A stretch of DNA of 64,000 bases from CAISDA01 sp050258555 (GTDB lineage: Bacteria; Bacteroidota; Ignavibacteria; UBA10030; UBA8401), in assembly GCA_050258555.1 (NCBI GenBank), contig JBLMZA010000098.1, forward strand, positions 1-64,000. Direction: 5' to 3'. Below are positions 51,191 to 61,127 of this stretch, in pieces (position 1 is the first letter of the stretch; each line of letters starts with the position of its first letter). Position numbers and translations under genes: made by a program. The notes under the pieces are model-generated. The model ran no database searches. It saw only the letters and a program-made list of their open reading frames with translations, and was not told where the DNA came from.

Positions 51191-53461
51191 ATGAACGACT
51201 TCCATGACATACGCCTGCCTGAAGCATGGCATCGATGTGCACTGTGGATGCTCTGCGCCGTTGCCGTCTCTTCTTCCGCTGTTGCACAGACATCATCGCT
51301 TTCAGGCACGATCAGGGACGGAAGAACGCACGAGCCGCTCGAATCGGCGGTCGTGACGCTTGAGGAAGCGCACATGCACAGCGCGACCGATCGGTTGGGC
51401 GTCTTCCGCTTTCTGCTGCCTTCTGCGATGCGCGTCACGCTCTCTGTGCAGCGCATCGGCTATGCGGTCTATGAATGCGTGATCGACGGGCAGGATCTCC
51501 GTGCTCCTTTAGCCATCGAGCTCGAGCCGGCGCCCGTCCAATCCGATGCGGTCATCATCCGCAGCACGCCGCTTCACGGCGCATCAGGCCATGGCATCTT
51601 TCCTTCATCGGTGCGCACCGGCGAAGAGCTCGCTTCCCGAAGCCTCGTCGGCGCATCCGATGCGCTCGCCGAACTCCCGGGCATCAGCCTGGTGCGCGAC
51701 GGCGCCTGGGAAACGGCCGTCTCGATCCGCGGCATGAGCCGCTCGAATATCGTGATGATGGTCGATCGGACGCGCATCGAGACGGCGAATGATATCGCCG
51801 GCGCGCTCTCGCTCGTCGATCTGCAGGAAGTGGAACGCATCGAAGCCGTGCGCAGCCCCGGCTCCTCGCTTTGGGGATCGTCCGCGCTCGCCGCCGTCCA
51901 CATGATGACGAAGCAGCCTTCCTTCAGCGATGAGTCCGAGTGGCATCTCCGGATCGATGAAGAGGCGGGAAGCGTGAACGGACTTCTCTCGCATCATGCG
52001 GCGCTTGAGCATTCTTCGCCGGTCTTCGGCATGCGCGCATCGGGAGGATACCGCAGTGCGGCGGATCTTGAAACGCCGGAGGGCGTGATGCCCGATTCGC
52101 GCTTCACGGATTTTCATCTCGGATGTTCTGCGGCGCTGAAGACCTATGGCGCGCAGACGCTTCTTGCGCGCTATCAGCGATCGCAGGCCGAAGATACCGG
52201 CATACCCGGCGGCGCGCCCATCGCATCCACCGCCGGCGCGCGCTACACGCTTGCACGGCGCGAGCTGGCTTCGCTCGAATATGCCATGCCCGATGTGTCG
52301 CGCATGATTGAAAGTTTCTCCGTGCGGTGCGCCTCGCAGCACATCGCCCGGAATGTGGAGATCCGGCAGACGCCCTCGCTCACGCTCACGCCGCATGTCG
52401 TGCATCGCATGATGAGCGCGCAGATGGAGTCGCGCATCCGTATGGCTTCCGATCTTTCATTCACCACCGGCGTCGATTTCTGGAAGCGCAGGCTCGACAG
52501 CCGCCGTGAGCGCGTCAACCGCGCAACCGGCGAAACGATCAGCGAGCGGCCTCTTCCGCTTTCGTCATTCCTTGACGGAGGCGTCTTCCTTCATTCGGTC
52601 TGGACGGCCGTTCCGGAGCGGCTCACGCTTGAGTTCGGCGCGCGTCACGACTGGATACGCGTCACGAGCGATCAGCCCGTGAAGGCAGACAACCGCTCGT
52701 GGAGCGCAAGCGCCGGCGCCGCGCTCGATCTGCTTCCGGGTATCGAATGCTCGGTCCTTCTCTCGGCCGCATTCCGTTCGCCCTCGCTCGAGGAACGATT
52801 CCAGTATCTGGATCTCGGCTCGTTCATCCGCCTCGGAGATCCGGCACTGAAGCCTGAGCAGAGCCGCGCGATCGATCTCGGCATCCAGGTCCGGAGCGGC
52901 CATAGAGGCCGGCTGCGCATCGATTATTTCCATCATGCGATGACCGATCTCGTTGCGGATGTACCGGGCACGGTTGAAGGACGCCCCGCATTCATCAAGT
53001 CGAATATCGGCCGGGCGATCATCACGGGATTCGATTGCGCGGCCGGTTTTGCACTCTCGGAGCATGCGGGAATGCACGGCACGCTTTCCTATGTCTACGG
53101 GGAGGATACGCGCATGCACGCCGCGCTGCCGCAGATCGCTCCGCTTTCCGGCACAATCGGCATGGATGCGGCGCATGCCTCGCTCGGAACGGCATCCGTC
53201 GATCTTTCCTATGCCCTGATGCAGCACCGCACGGCGCCGGGCGAAATGACGACGCCGGGATTTGCCGTCGTCAGCCTCTCCGGAACCAGCCTGCCCCTCC
53301 GACTTCCGCTCGGCTCGGATCGCTCGATGGAAGTGACGGTGAGGGCCGGAATCGTCAATCTCTTCAATGCCTCATACCGGCTCCATCTGAGTACGCTCAG
53401 AGGATTGGTGAAGAGCGAACCCGGAAGAAACGTCTATGGCTCTCTCTCCTTCGTGCTCTGA
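51191..53461 (+). CDS. TonB-dependent outer-membrane receptor
   Basis: 756 residues. A signal peptide (WMLCAVAVSSSAVA, then Q) leads into a carboxypeptidase-regulatory-like domain (residues about 35-115; SGTIRDGRTHEPLESAVVTL), then a plug domain with ASDALAELPGISLVRDGAWE, SIRGMSRSNIVMMVDRTRIE and VERIEAVRSPGSSLWGSSAL, and a 22-strand-type barrel ending in GSLSFVL. It should import a metal chelate or other ligand with TonB energy. It is divergent from the hydrogenase operon, which might suggest metal uptake, but the ligand is unknown. Confidence 0.92.
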   Translation: MNDFHDIRLPEAWHRCALWMLCAVAVSSSAVAQTSSLSGTIRDGRTHEPLESAVVTLEEAHMHSATDRLGVFRFLLPSAMRVTLSVQRIGYAVYECVIDGQDLRAPLAIELEPAPVQSDAVIIRSTPLHGASGHGIFPSSVRTGEELASRSLVGASDALAELPGISLVRDGAWETAVSIRGMSRSNIVMMVDRTRIETANDIAGALSLVDLQEVERIEAVRSPGSSLWGSSALAAVHMMTKQPSFSDESEWHLRIDEEAGSVNGLLSHHAALEHSSPVFGMRASGGYRSAADLETPEGVMPDSRFTDFHLGCSAALKTYGAQTLLARYQRSQAEDTGIPGGAPIASTAGARYTLARRELASLEYAMPDVSRMIESFSVRCASQHIARNVEIRQTPSLTLTPHVVHRMMSAQMESRIRMASDLSFTTGVDFWKRRLDSRRERVNRATGETISERPLPLSSFLDGGVFLHSVWTAVPERLTLEFGARHDWIRVTSDQPVKADNRSWSASAGAALDLLPGIECSVLLSAAFRSPSLEERFQYLDLGSFIRLGDPALKPEQSRAIDLGIQVRSGHRGRLRIDYFHHAMTDLVADVPGTVEGRPAFIKSNIGRAIITGFDCAAGFALSEHAGMHGTLSYVYGEDTRMHAALPQIAPLSGTIGMDAAHASLGTASVDLSYALMQHRTAPGEMTTPGFAVVSLSGTSLPLRLPLGSDRSMEVTVRAGIVNLFNASYRLHLSTLRGLVKSEPGRNVYGSLSFVL

Positions 53462-53484
53462 TCAATGAAAGGCACCGTTCATTT

Positions 53485-54336
53485 ATGATGTGGCTTCTGC
53501 TTTCAGCATGCTCTGCGCTCTGTTCGGCCGCGGCGGCGGTGATACAAAAGAAAGTGCTCTTTGCCATCGACGCGCTCGCATTTTCATTCCTCGTTTCGCT
53601 CGGCGTGCTCGTGCTGTCGCTGCCGGCGCCGGTGCTCTCGGAAGGAGAATTCTTTGCGGTCCCGCAGACGGTGCTGCTTGTCATTGCCGGCAAAAGTGTG
53701 CTCGGGGCCGCGGCATTTCTCTGCGTGATGCATGCACTGGAGAAGAATCCGATCAGCACGGCGCTGCCGCTACTGGGACTGACGCCGGCCGCAGCCGCTG
53801 CGCTTTCGGTGCCGGTCTTCGGCGAATCGCTCTCGATCCAGGAATACGCGGCGCTCGCATTGATGACCGCCGGCATCTATCTGATCGAGCGCAGGCCGGG
53901 AGCCCCGCGCTCTGCGCGTGTACCGATCGCGGCGGCGCTTCTGCTTTTTGCCCTGTCATCGGTCGCCGACAAGCTTCTGGTGTCATCGATGCGGATCGAT
54001 CCATGGACGGTTCTGTTCTATCAGCACGGCATCTATGCCGCAGTCTTCGGCATGATCATGCTCATGAGAGGCCGCACCGTTTCGCGGTCTCTGCTGTTTT
54101 CCGGCCTTCCATTGATTGCCGCGGCGGCCGTCCTCACCATTCTCTACCGGTTCGCGCAGCTTGAAGCCACCAAGGATGCGCCTGTGGCGCTGGTGCTGGC
54201 CGTCAAGCGCATGTCGATTGTCGCAGCCTCGGCCTATGGCGGCCGGCTCTTCCGCGATGAACACCTCGGCATGAAGCTCGCCGGGGGCGCCCTGATCGTG
54301 GCCGCAGGATTTCTGATCCTCCGCTACGGCATCTGA
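53485..54336 (+). CDS. EamA/DMT-family transporter
   Basis: 283 residues with ten predicted membrane segments in two similar halves, the usual EamA arrangement. The first half ends with FGESLSIQEYAALALMTAGI and the second with EHLGMKLAGGALIVAAGFLI, matching the repeated EamA end. It probably exports or imports a small metabolite. It starts 24 bases after the TonB receptor stop (ATG at 53485 or 53488), suggesting co-transcription. Confidence 0.85.
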   Translation: MMWLLLSACSALCSAAAAVIQKKVLFAIDALAFSFLVSLGVLVLSLPAPVLSEGEFFAVPQTVLLVIAGKSVLGAAAFLCVMHALEKNPISTALPLLGLTPAAAAALSVPVFGESLSIQEYAALALMTAGIYLIERRPGAPRSARVPIAAALLLFALSSVADKLLVSSMRIDPWTVLFYQHGIYAAVFGMIMLMRGRTVSRSLLFSGLPLIAAAAVLTILYRFAQLEATKDAPVALVLAVKRMSIVAASAYGGRLFRDEHLGMKLAGGALIVAAGFLILRYGI

Positions 54337-54399
54337 TCCGGAATCTGCGGCTCGGACGCACGGCATGGTCTGCCTCCGACAGGACGGAATAACCGGGGG

Positions 54400-54428
54400 T
54401 TGACAATTTCCTCTTTAATCGGTATATA
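54400..54428 (+). promoter_or_regulatory. Near-consensus sigma-70 promoter of the hybrid kinase
   Basis: TTGACA (54400-54405) and TATATA (54423-54428) are spaced by exactly 17 bases. Transcription would start near 54435, leaving a leader of about 105 bases before the kinase start. No stable fold was recognised in the leader. Confidence 0.75.
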
Positions 54429-54541
54429 CAATCAGGTTCTGCTCCACACAATTGCCGACATTGGTTCCGGGCGCCACCGCCCCTTTCATCGTCTATGCGA
54501 CTGCTGTAATCACAAGCTGCTTCAGAGAATTCCGAGAGCCT

Positions 54542-56767
54542 ATGATGAAGCGAGGGCACATTCTTGCCGTTGTCGGAGCAGTCTGTCTGCTGTTGGGTAT
54601 TGCCGGCACGCTCTATTACCGAAGCGAATACCGGTCGATCACCGAGCGCAAGGATTATGAGATCACGACGATCGGCACGCTGAAGATCCGTCAGATCGAG
54701 CAATGGCATAAGGAGCTCGAGAGCGATGTCCGCGTGGTGCTGCAGACGCCGTACTACCATCAGGCGGTCGACAACTGGCTCCGCGACCGGAAGGACACGG
54801 CAGTGTCGTTCACCGTGGCACGGCGTCTTGCGCAGGCGAAGAGCGAGTTCGGATTCGAGAATATTTTCCTGTCCTCACTCGACGGCTCGCTGCTCTTCTC
54901 GCTCGATTCGACCGAAACATCCGTCTGTCCCGCCTCGCTTGAAAAAATTCAGGCTGCCGCCTCGGCCGAGGAAGATGTCGCATCCTCCGATTTTTACCTC
55001 TGTCCGACGCATCACAAGATTCATTACGACTTCATCGCTCCCATCCGCAACCGCAACGCACAAATGATCGCCGCACTCGTCTTTCGTCTCGATCCGAACG
55101 AGTATCTCTATCCGCTTGTACAGGAGTGGCCGACGCCAAGCCGGACGGCGGAAACGATGATCCTGCGGAGAGAACGAGACAGCGTCATGTTCCTGAACGA
55201 ACTGCGGCACAAGCCCAACAGCGCGCTCAGATTTCTGGTCCCCTTGAGCAGAAAGGACTATGTGTCGGTGAAGGCGTCGCTCGATCAGGGCGGCATCTAT
55301 CACGGCCGCGATTACCGGGGCGTGGAGGTGCTCGGTTTCAGCGGCCGGATTCCGGGCACAAGCTGGATTCTTGTGGCGAAAGTTGACGCCTCGGAAGTCT
55401 TTTCGGAACTCTATTATCGCGCCGCGGTCACCGGCATTCTCACCATCGCGCTGATCCTGCTTGTGCTTTCCGGCGCGGCGTATTTCTATAATGCGCGGCA
55501 GAAAAATCTGTATCATGCGCTCTTTGAAAAAGAGCGCATGCTGCACGAGCAGGTCGAAGAAAGCAAGAGGCTCGAATACCAGCTCTTCCGTTCGCAGCGC
55601 GCCGAATCCATCGGCACGCTTGCCGCCGGCATCGCACACGATTTCAACAACATCCTCAATGTCATTATCGGCAATGCCGAACTTCTTTCCTCCGGCGCCT
55701 ATGATGCGGAGAAGACGCCGCGCCGCATCAATGCCATCATCAAGGCCTCGGAGCGCGGCTCGCACGTCGTGCGCCAGCTCCTTGCCGTGGCGCGCAAGAC
55801 GGACATTCAGCATCTGCCGGTGAACCTGAATGACGTCATTCTCGATCTTTCGCGTTTGCTTTCGGAAACATTTCCGAAGACGATATCGATCGTGCTCGAT
55901 CTCATGCCCGATCCGCCGATGGTCAACGGCGATGTGAACCAGCTGCATCAGGTGCTCCTGAACCTGAGCGTCAATGCGAGAGACGCGATGCCGGAAGGAG
56001 GGACGCTCTCGTTCCGGACGTCGGTCGTCGAGCGGACGCTGCTTGCGGAACAATTCCCCGATCTGCAAGCGGCCGCATACCTGAGGCTCGAAGTCTCCGA
56101 TACCGGTACGGGCATGGATGAAGCGACGCGCAAGCAGATCTTCGATCCCTTTTTCACGACGAAGGAAAAGGGCAAAGGCACGGGACTGGGACTCGCCGTG
56201 GCGCAGGGCATCATCGGAAGCCATGCCGGTGCGATCGATGTCCACAGCGAACCCGGCGCCGGATCGCGCTTCGACGTCTATCTGCCGGTCATCGCCCCGC
56301 GCTCTCTCCCGATTGAAGAGACACCGGCCGATGCCGGGATCATGAAGACGGACGAGGGGCACGGCACCATCCTCTATATAGAGGATGAGGAAGCCATTCG
56401 CGAGGTCGTCGTCGACCTTCTGGAAAGCCACGGCTACCGCGTGCTCACGGCAGCCGACGGCGAGCGCGGCGTCGAACTCTTTCTCATGCAGAAGGAGCAG
56501 ATCGCGCTTGTCTTCTCCGATTACGGTCTGCCGAAGATCGACGGAGCCGAAGTGTTTGCCCGCATCCGTCGGGTCGATCCGGCGGTTCCCTTCATTATTC
56601 TTACCGGCTATATGCCCGCTGAAAAGCGCATGGAACTCCTCGAGCGAGGCCTTACCGAAATCATCTCCAAACCCCATAAGCCGGAGGAACTCCTTTCCTG
56701 CGCGCACAAATACATGCACGCCCAGAAACGACCCGATCAGTTTCCCGCTTCTCCCGCCGCTGTCTGA
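54542..56767 (+). CDS. Hybrid sensor histidine kinase with periplasmic sensor and C-terminal receiver
   Basis: 741 residues from the ATG at 54542 (MMKRGHILAVVG). The first membrane segment (ILAVVGAVCLLLGIAGTLYY) and the second (TGILTIALILLVLSGAAYFY, about residue 300) enclose a periplasmic PDC/Cache-like sensor. The transmitter has GTLAAGIAHDFNNILNVIIG (phosphoacceptor His about 366) and the ATPase motif GKGTGLGLAVAQGIIGSHAG. The receiver at residues about 620-735 has the phosphoacceptor Asp 660 in LVFSDYGLPKIDGAE. It should sense an external signal. No output regulator is adjacent, but a chemoreceptor follows. Confidence 0.92.
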   Translation: MMKRGHILAVVGAVCLLLGIAGTLYYRSEYRSITERKDYEITTIGTLKIRQIEQWHKELESDVRVVLQTPYYHQAVDNWLRDRKDTAVSFTVARRLAQAKSEFGFENIFLSSLDGSLLFSLDSTETSVCPASLEKIQAAASAEEDVASSDFYLCPTHHKIHYDFIAPIRNRNAQMIAALVFRLDPNEYLYPLVQEWPTPSRTAETMILRRERDSVMFLNELRHKPNSALRFLVPLSRKDYVSVKASLDQGGIYHGRDYRGVEVLGFSGRIPGTSWILVAKVDASEVFSELYYRAAVTGILTIALILLVLSGAAYFYNARQKNLYHALFEKERMLHEQVEESKRLEYQLFRSQRAESIGTLAAGIAHDFNNILNVIIGNAELLSSGAYDAEKTPRRINAIIKASERGSHVVRQLLAVARKTDIQHLPVNLNDVILDLSRLLSETFPKTISIVLDLMPDPPMVNGDVNQLHQVLLNLSVNARDAMPEGGTLSFRTSVVERTLLAEQFPDLQAAAYLRLEVSDTGTGMDEATRKQIFDPFFTTKEKGKGTGLGLAVAQGIIGSHAGAIDVHSEPGAGSRFDVYLPVIAPRSLPIEETPADAGIMKTDEGHGTILYIEDEEAIREVVVDLLESHGYRVLTAADGERGVELFLMQKEQIALVFSDYGLPKIDGAEVFARIRRVDPAVPFIILTGYMPAEKRMELLERGLTEIISKPHKPEELLSCAHKYMHAQKRPDQFPASPAAV

Positions 56768-56827
56768 CAATTCTTTATAAAAAGACCGTTTCCCTGAATA
56801 AATTTATCGAATTGGCTGAATTTAACC
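56768..56827. other. Spacer after hybrid kinase
   Basis: 60 AT-rich bases between the hybrid kinase stop and the inverted repeat of the next gene. No convincing terminator or promoter was seen. Confidence 0.3.
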
Positions 56828-56867
56828 AGAATCGGAGCCCGAAATGGGGAGGAAATCCTCCGATTCT
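56828..56867. promoter_or_regulatory. Inverted repeat upstream of the sigma-54-like promoter
   Basis: AGAATCGGAG (56828-56837) and CTCCGATTCT (56858-56867) are a perfect 10-base inverted repeat, with GGAGG-AAAT-CCTCC as an alternative inner stem. It lies about 45-85 bases upstream of the presumed start of transcription. It could be an enhancer site for a sigma-54 activator or a terminator of the kinase gene, though no T run follows. Confidence 0.45.
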
Positions 56868-56883
56868 CTCAATAAATCAAACA

Positions 56884-56899
56884 TGGCACGCTCTTTGAA
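56884..56899 (+). promoter_or_regulatory. Sigma-54-type promoter of the chemoreceptor gene
   Basis: TGGCACG-CTCT-TTGAA matches the -24/-12 consensus TGGCACG-N4-TTGCW in all but the C of the -12 GC. The spacing is exact. The start of transcription would be near 56911, 24 bases before the ATG. Confidence 0.6.
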
Positions 56900-56934
56900 G
56901 CTGATCTGAGCAAACTCATTGAAAGGGGCATGTC

Positions 56935-59049
56935 ATGCAGTGGTTTCATCATCTCAATATCCGACAAAAGCTCATCGTCAGCTATTCCATCCTGGGACTG
57001 ATCACCATCATTATCGGCGGTTCGGCGTATCTGGGCATGAAGCGCGTCATGTATTACAGCGACCGGACGCAGCAGATTTCGGTGGCGCAGCTGCGTTTGC
57101 TTTCCGATATCAATACGGCGCTTCTGATGGCGCGCGGCGACGTCCGTGTGGCCATGTTCACCAAGGCGGATGACCGCCGCGAAAAATATCTGAAAAGCAC
57201 GATCGAAAACGGCAACAAGGCGATGGCGCTGATCGAGGAATTGGCGAAAACCGAACAGACGCCGGCGCAGGCCGATACGCTGGAAGCGTTGCGTTCGACG
57301 TGGAAGGAATACCTTGCGCTGCGCGAGGCGCCGATTGCGCTTGTGCGCGACAAGCGCGACGAGGAAGCGCAGCCGGCAATGGACGGAGAAGTGTCGCAGC
57401 GCATGATCCGCGCGCGCGCGTTGCTCGCGTCGTTGAACAAGCAGCTCAAAGCGGTGATCGACCGCGAGGCAAAGGAAGCGGACGCCATCGCGTCGAATGC
57501 GGAACTGATGCTGATCCTCGTGTCGCTTGTCGGGATTATCCTGATCAGCAGCTTTGCCGTCATCATCTCGCGCATCATCTCCGCTCCCTTGCGGCGCGGC
57601 ATGGAAATGATGCAGGAACTGAGCAAGGGCAGGCTCGACATCCGTCTGAACCTGCAGACGCGCGACGAGATCGGCGAACTGACGCGGAGCATGGATCATT
57701 TTGCCGACACCCTGCAGACGGTCGTCAACGATATGACGCAGATTTCCGAAGGCAATCTCGAGATCGCCGTGCAGCCGCTGAGCGAGAAGGACCAGATCGT
57801 GCCGGCGCTCTCGGGCATCATGACATCGCTGCGCGATCTGGTGGCCGAGTCGACGATGCTGACGGAAGCGGCCGTGAACGGACAGCTTTCCGTGCGCGGC
57901 AACGTGGCGAAGTTCAAAGGCGGCTATCGCGCGATTCTTGAAGGCGTGAATGCGACGCTCGATAAGATGATTCTTCCTGTCAAAGAGGGATCGGATGTGC
58001 TCGAAGAAATGTCGAAGGGGAATCTGACGGTGCGCATGAAGGGCGAGTACAAAGGCGACCACCGCATCATCAAGGACAGCATCAATCTGCTCGGTGAATC
58101 GCTCAACACAGCCATGAGCGATGTGGCCGAAGCCGTGGCCGCGACCGCGAGCGCATCGAACGAGATCAGCTCCTCGACCGAAGAAATGGCTGCCGGCGCA
58201 GAAGAACAAATGCAGCAGGGGGCGGAAGTCTCGGCGGCGGTTTCCGAAATGACCAAGACGATCATGGAAACGACCATGAATGCGTCGCGCGCCGCCGATA
58301 CGGCGAAGCGTTCCGGCGAGAACGCCAAGGAAGGAGGCCGCGTGGTTGCAGAGACGATTCTTGGCATGAACCGCATCGCCGATGTCGTGACGCGCTCGGC
58401 AGAAACCGTGCAGGCCTTGGGAAAATCCTCCGATGAAATCGGGGAGATCATACAGGTGATCGACGACATCGCCGATCAGACGAACCTTCTGGCGCTGAAT
58501 GCGGCGATCGAAGCGGCCAGAGCGGGCGAGCAGGGCCGTGGCTTCGCCGTTGTGGCCGATGAAGTGAGAAAACTGGCCGAGCGCACGACGAAGGCCACGA
58601 AGGAGATCGCCGGCATGATCAAGCAGATACAGAAGGATACCAGCAGCGCCGTCGAATCGATGCAGCAGGGACGGGAAGAAGTCGAACGGGGCAGGGAGCT
58701 TGCCGACAAGGCGGGAGTCTCCCTCAAAGAGATCATCGGCGGGGCAGAGCAGGTCGTCGACACGATCACGCAGGTCGCCGCTGCAAGCGAAGAGCAGTCA
58801 TCGGCCGCCGAACAGATCGGCAAGAATATCGAGGCGATCACGAATGTGACCAACGAATCCGCTTCGGGCACGCAGCAGATCGCCCGTGCGGCCGAGGATC
58901 TCAACCGGCTCACGCAGAACCTGCATGCGCTGCTGCAGCAGTTTGTGGTGAATGGGCACGATACGGTCTCCGCACCTTCCGCCCTGCGGGAATCCGGAAG
59001 GCGGCAGATTGCGGCGCAGCCGGCTTCGCTGGTTCACCGGCGCGGCTGA
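56935..59049 (+). CDS. Methyl-accepting chemotaxis protein
   Basis: 704 residues. The first membrane segment (LIVSYSILGLITIIIGGSAY) and the second (LILVSLVGIILISSFAVII, about 190-208) enclose a four-helix-bundle sensor. Two or three HAMP-like units follow (residues about 210-400; the third near ILPVKEGSDVLEEMSKGNLT). The signalling domain has the hairpin tip DIADQTNLLALNAAIEAARA and GRGFAVVADEVRKLAERT. The tail ends without a CheR-binding NWETF-like pentapeptide. It directs flagellar or twitching movement or another Che-type output. GGGGCA lies just before the start and a sigma-54-like promoter above. Confidence 0.95.
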   Translation: MQWFHHLNIRQKLIVSYSILGLITIIIGGSAYLGMKRVMYYSDRTQQISVAQLRLLSDINTALLMARGDVRVAMFTKADDRREKYLKSTIENGNKAMALIEELAKTEQTPAQADTLEALRSTWKEYLALREAPIALVRDKRDEEAQPAMDGEVSQRMIRARALLASLNKQLKAVIDREAKEADAIASNAELMLILVSLVGIILISSFAVIISRIISAPLRRGMEMMQELSKGRLDIRLNLQTRDEIGELTRSMDHFADTLQTVVNDMTQISEGNLEIAVQPLSEKDQIVPALSGIMTSLRDLVAESTMLTEAAVNGQLSVRGNVAKFKGGYRAILEGVNATLDKMILPVKEGSDVLEEMSKGNLTVRMKGEYKGDHRIIKDSINLLGESLNTAMSDVAEAVAATASASNEISSSTEEMAAGAEEQMQQGAEVSAAVSEMTKTIMETTMNASRAADTAKRSGENAKEGGRVVAETILGMNRIADVVTRSAETVQALGKSSDEIGEIIQVIDDIADQTNLLALNAAIEAARAGEQGRGFAVVADEVRKLAERTTKATKEIAGMIKQIQKDTSSAVESMQQGREEVERGRELADKAGVSLKEIIGGAEQVVDTITQVAAASEEQSSAAEQIGKNIEAITNVTNESASGTQQIARAAEDLNRLTQNLHALLQQFVVNGHDTVSAPSALRESGRRQIAAQPASLVHRRG

Positions 59050-59061
59050 CACAACCGCGCG

Positions 59062-61050
59062 TCATTTGCTGTTGCTTACAGCGCGTTCGTGCGCTTCCGG
59101 CTTTCGCATGTTCAGCATTTCCCGGACGCGCGAGAGCAGCACCTGCGGCTCATACGGCTTCGGAACCACCGTATCGATGCCGAGATTCTTGATCTCCGTC
59201 TGCTGCTGAGCGGTCAGATATCCGCTTGCCAGCATGACGGGGACCGCACTTGACTCGCGGATTTTTTTCACCACGCTGATTCCTCCCAACGCCGGAAGCC
59301 CCACATCGCTCAGGACAAGTCCGATGCGGTTCCGGTGCTTCAGAAAAAGGTCCACTCCGCTCATGCCGTCGGCGGCCGCCAGGACGGTGTAGCCGTTTCC
59401 TTCCAGAAAGACTTTCATCAGATGGAGCAGCGGTTCCTCATCCTCGATGAGCAGAATCGTTTCAGTGCCCCGCAGGGAATCGGCTGCCGTCTGTTCCTGT
59501 TCGGCCGCGCCTGCGGTGTAGCGTGGGCTTGCCGGTATGTAGAGCGTAAAGGATGTGCCGTGGTGCAGCCGGCTTTCCACATTCACGAATCCGCCGTGCG
59601 AATGGATGATGCCGTAGACGACGGCCAGTCCGAGTCCGGTGCCCTTGCCCTTTCCCTTCGTCGTGAAGAACGGATCGAAGATCCGCTTTTTCGTTTCCTC
59701 ATCCATTCCTTCACCGCTATCGGCGACTGTGATCGCGATGTACACATCGGCGAGCGCGTCGGCGAACTGCCGTCGAAGCTCCGTGCCCTGTACGACGGAA
59801 GTCGACAGCGTGATCGAGCCGCCCTCATGGCGCTCCGGGCCGCCGCCATCGAGAATCGCATCGCGCGCGTTCACGCACAGATTCAGCAATGCCTGATGCA
59901 GCTGGCTTCCGTCGACCGACGCCGGCGGAAGGGAAGAGCCAAGCGTGACATCGATCCGGATGATCTTCGGAAACGTTTCATCGAGCATTTTCGCCACTTC
60001 ACGGACGATGTCGTTGATCTGGACCGAGCGCTGCAGGATGACTTCTTCCTTGCGCGCGAACGTGAGCACCTGCTGCACGACCGTGCGGCCCCGGTCCACC
60101 GCTTTTTTCATCGTCTGAATGTAATGCTCATACTTGTCGTTGGGGACGGAGATCTTTTCCAGCAGTTCAAGATAGCCGAGCACGATGCCGAGAATGTTGT
60201 TGAAATCATGGGCGATGCCTCCGGCCAATGTGCCGAGGCTCTCCATCTTCTGCGCTTCGCGCATCTGCTCATCGAACATCCGCCGCTCCGATGTGTCGCG
60301 GATGATGCCGAGGATGCCGATCACTTTGCCGTGGAGAATCTGCGGCGATGCGGTGATCTCGCCGTTGATGTACGATCCGGAGGCCGTGCGGATTCTGTAC
60401 TCATGAAGCGGCGCTTCATGTCCCTGGAAGACCTGCTGAAAGAGTCCGAATGCGATCTGCATTTCGTCGGTGTGCAGCAGATCGAAGAACGTGCTGCCGA
60501 TCCACTGCGAGGGCTCCCATCCGGTGATGCTCTTGAATGCCGGATTGAGCGATGTGATCGTGCCGTCGATCGAGATGGTGATGATGGCGTCGCGCGCGCT
60601 CTGCACGACGCTCCGGTAGAGCTCTTCGCGCTTTCTGAGCTCGTCCAAGGCCTCGCGGTGCTGCACCTTGAGCGCCTGCTTCGTCAGCGCGTTCGTGATG
60701 GCCGTGCCAAGCCGCGAGAGCCGGTCCTTCAGGAGATAGTCGGATGCGCCTTCCTGGATCGTCTGCACGGCGATTTCTTCGCCGATGGTGCCGGAGATGA
60801 CGATGACGGGAATTTCCAGTGCGCGTTCGCGGATGATCGCGAGCGCGCCCAGCGCATCGAACTGGGGCAGCGAAAAATCCGACAGGATGATGTCGGGCGC
60901 CGGCTCGAGACGGGCGATGAAATCCTGCCGCGTGTCGACGATCGTCCACTCGGCGTTCAATTCCGAGCGCGAAAGCTGATGCACGATCAGCTCGGCATCA
61001 TTCGGATTGTCTTCCAGGATCAGCACCTGTATGTTGCGTTTCATGTCCAT
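59062..61050 (-). CDS. Receiver-PAS-histidine kinase-receiver hybrid
   Basis: 662 residues from the ATG at 61050 (MDMKRNIQVLILED); a GTG one codon earlier is possible. The first receiver has Asp 58 in IILSDFSLPQFDALG. A PAS domain (residues about 140-260; YRSVVQSARDAIITISIDGT, NPAFKSITGWEPSQWIG) is followed by the transmitter with LGTLAGGIAHDFNNILGIVL and GKGKGTGLGLAVVYGIIHSH. The C-terminal receiver has LVLSDVGLPALGGISVV. There is no membrane segment, so it is cytosolic and probably receives phosphate from an upstream kinase. It is the last gene of a three-gene minus-strand operon and converges with the chemoreceptor. Confidence 0.92.
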   Translation of the reverse strand: MDMKRNIQVLILEDNPNDAELIVHQLSRSELNAEWTIVDTRQDFIARLEPAPDIILSDFSLPQFDALGALAIIRERALEIPVIVISGTIGEEIAVQTIQEGASDYLLKDRLSRLGTAITNALTKQALKVQHREALDELRKREELYRSVVQSARDAIITISIDGTITSLNPAFKSITGWEPSQWIGSTFFDLLHTDEMQIAFGLFQQVFQGHEAPLHEYRIRTASGSYINGEITASPQILHGKVIGILGIIRDTSERRMFDEQMREAQKMESLGTLAGGIAHDFNNILGIVLGYLELLEKISVPNDKYEHYIQTMKKAVDRGRTVVQQVLTFARKEEVILQRSVQINDIVREVAKMLDETFPKIIRIDVTLGSSLPPASVDGSQLHQALLNLCVNARDAILDGGGPERHEGGSITLSTSVVQGTELRRQFADALADVYIAITVADSGEGMDEETKKRIFDPFFTTKGKGKGTGLGLAVVYGIIHSHGGFVNVESRLHHGTSFTLYIPASPRYTAGAAEQEQTAADSLRGTETILLIEDEEPLLHLMKVFLEGNGYTVLAAADGMSGVDLFLKHRNRIGLVLSDVGLPALGGISVVKKIRESSAVPVMLASGYLTAQQQTEIKNLGIDTVVPKPYEPQVLLSRVREMLNMRKPEAHERAVSNSK

Positions 61051-61127
61051 CACGACGTTATCGATCGTTATTTTTTTGAATAGTATTTCTTAATGGCCCC
61101 CGACGGGGTGTGCCGGATATTAGACAT

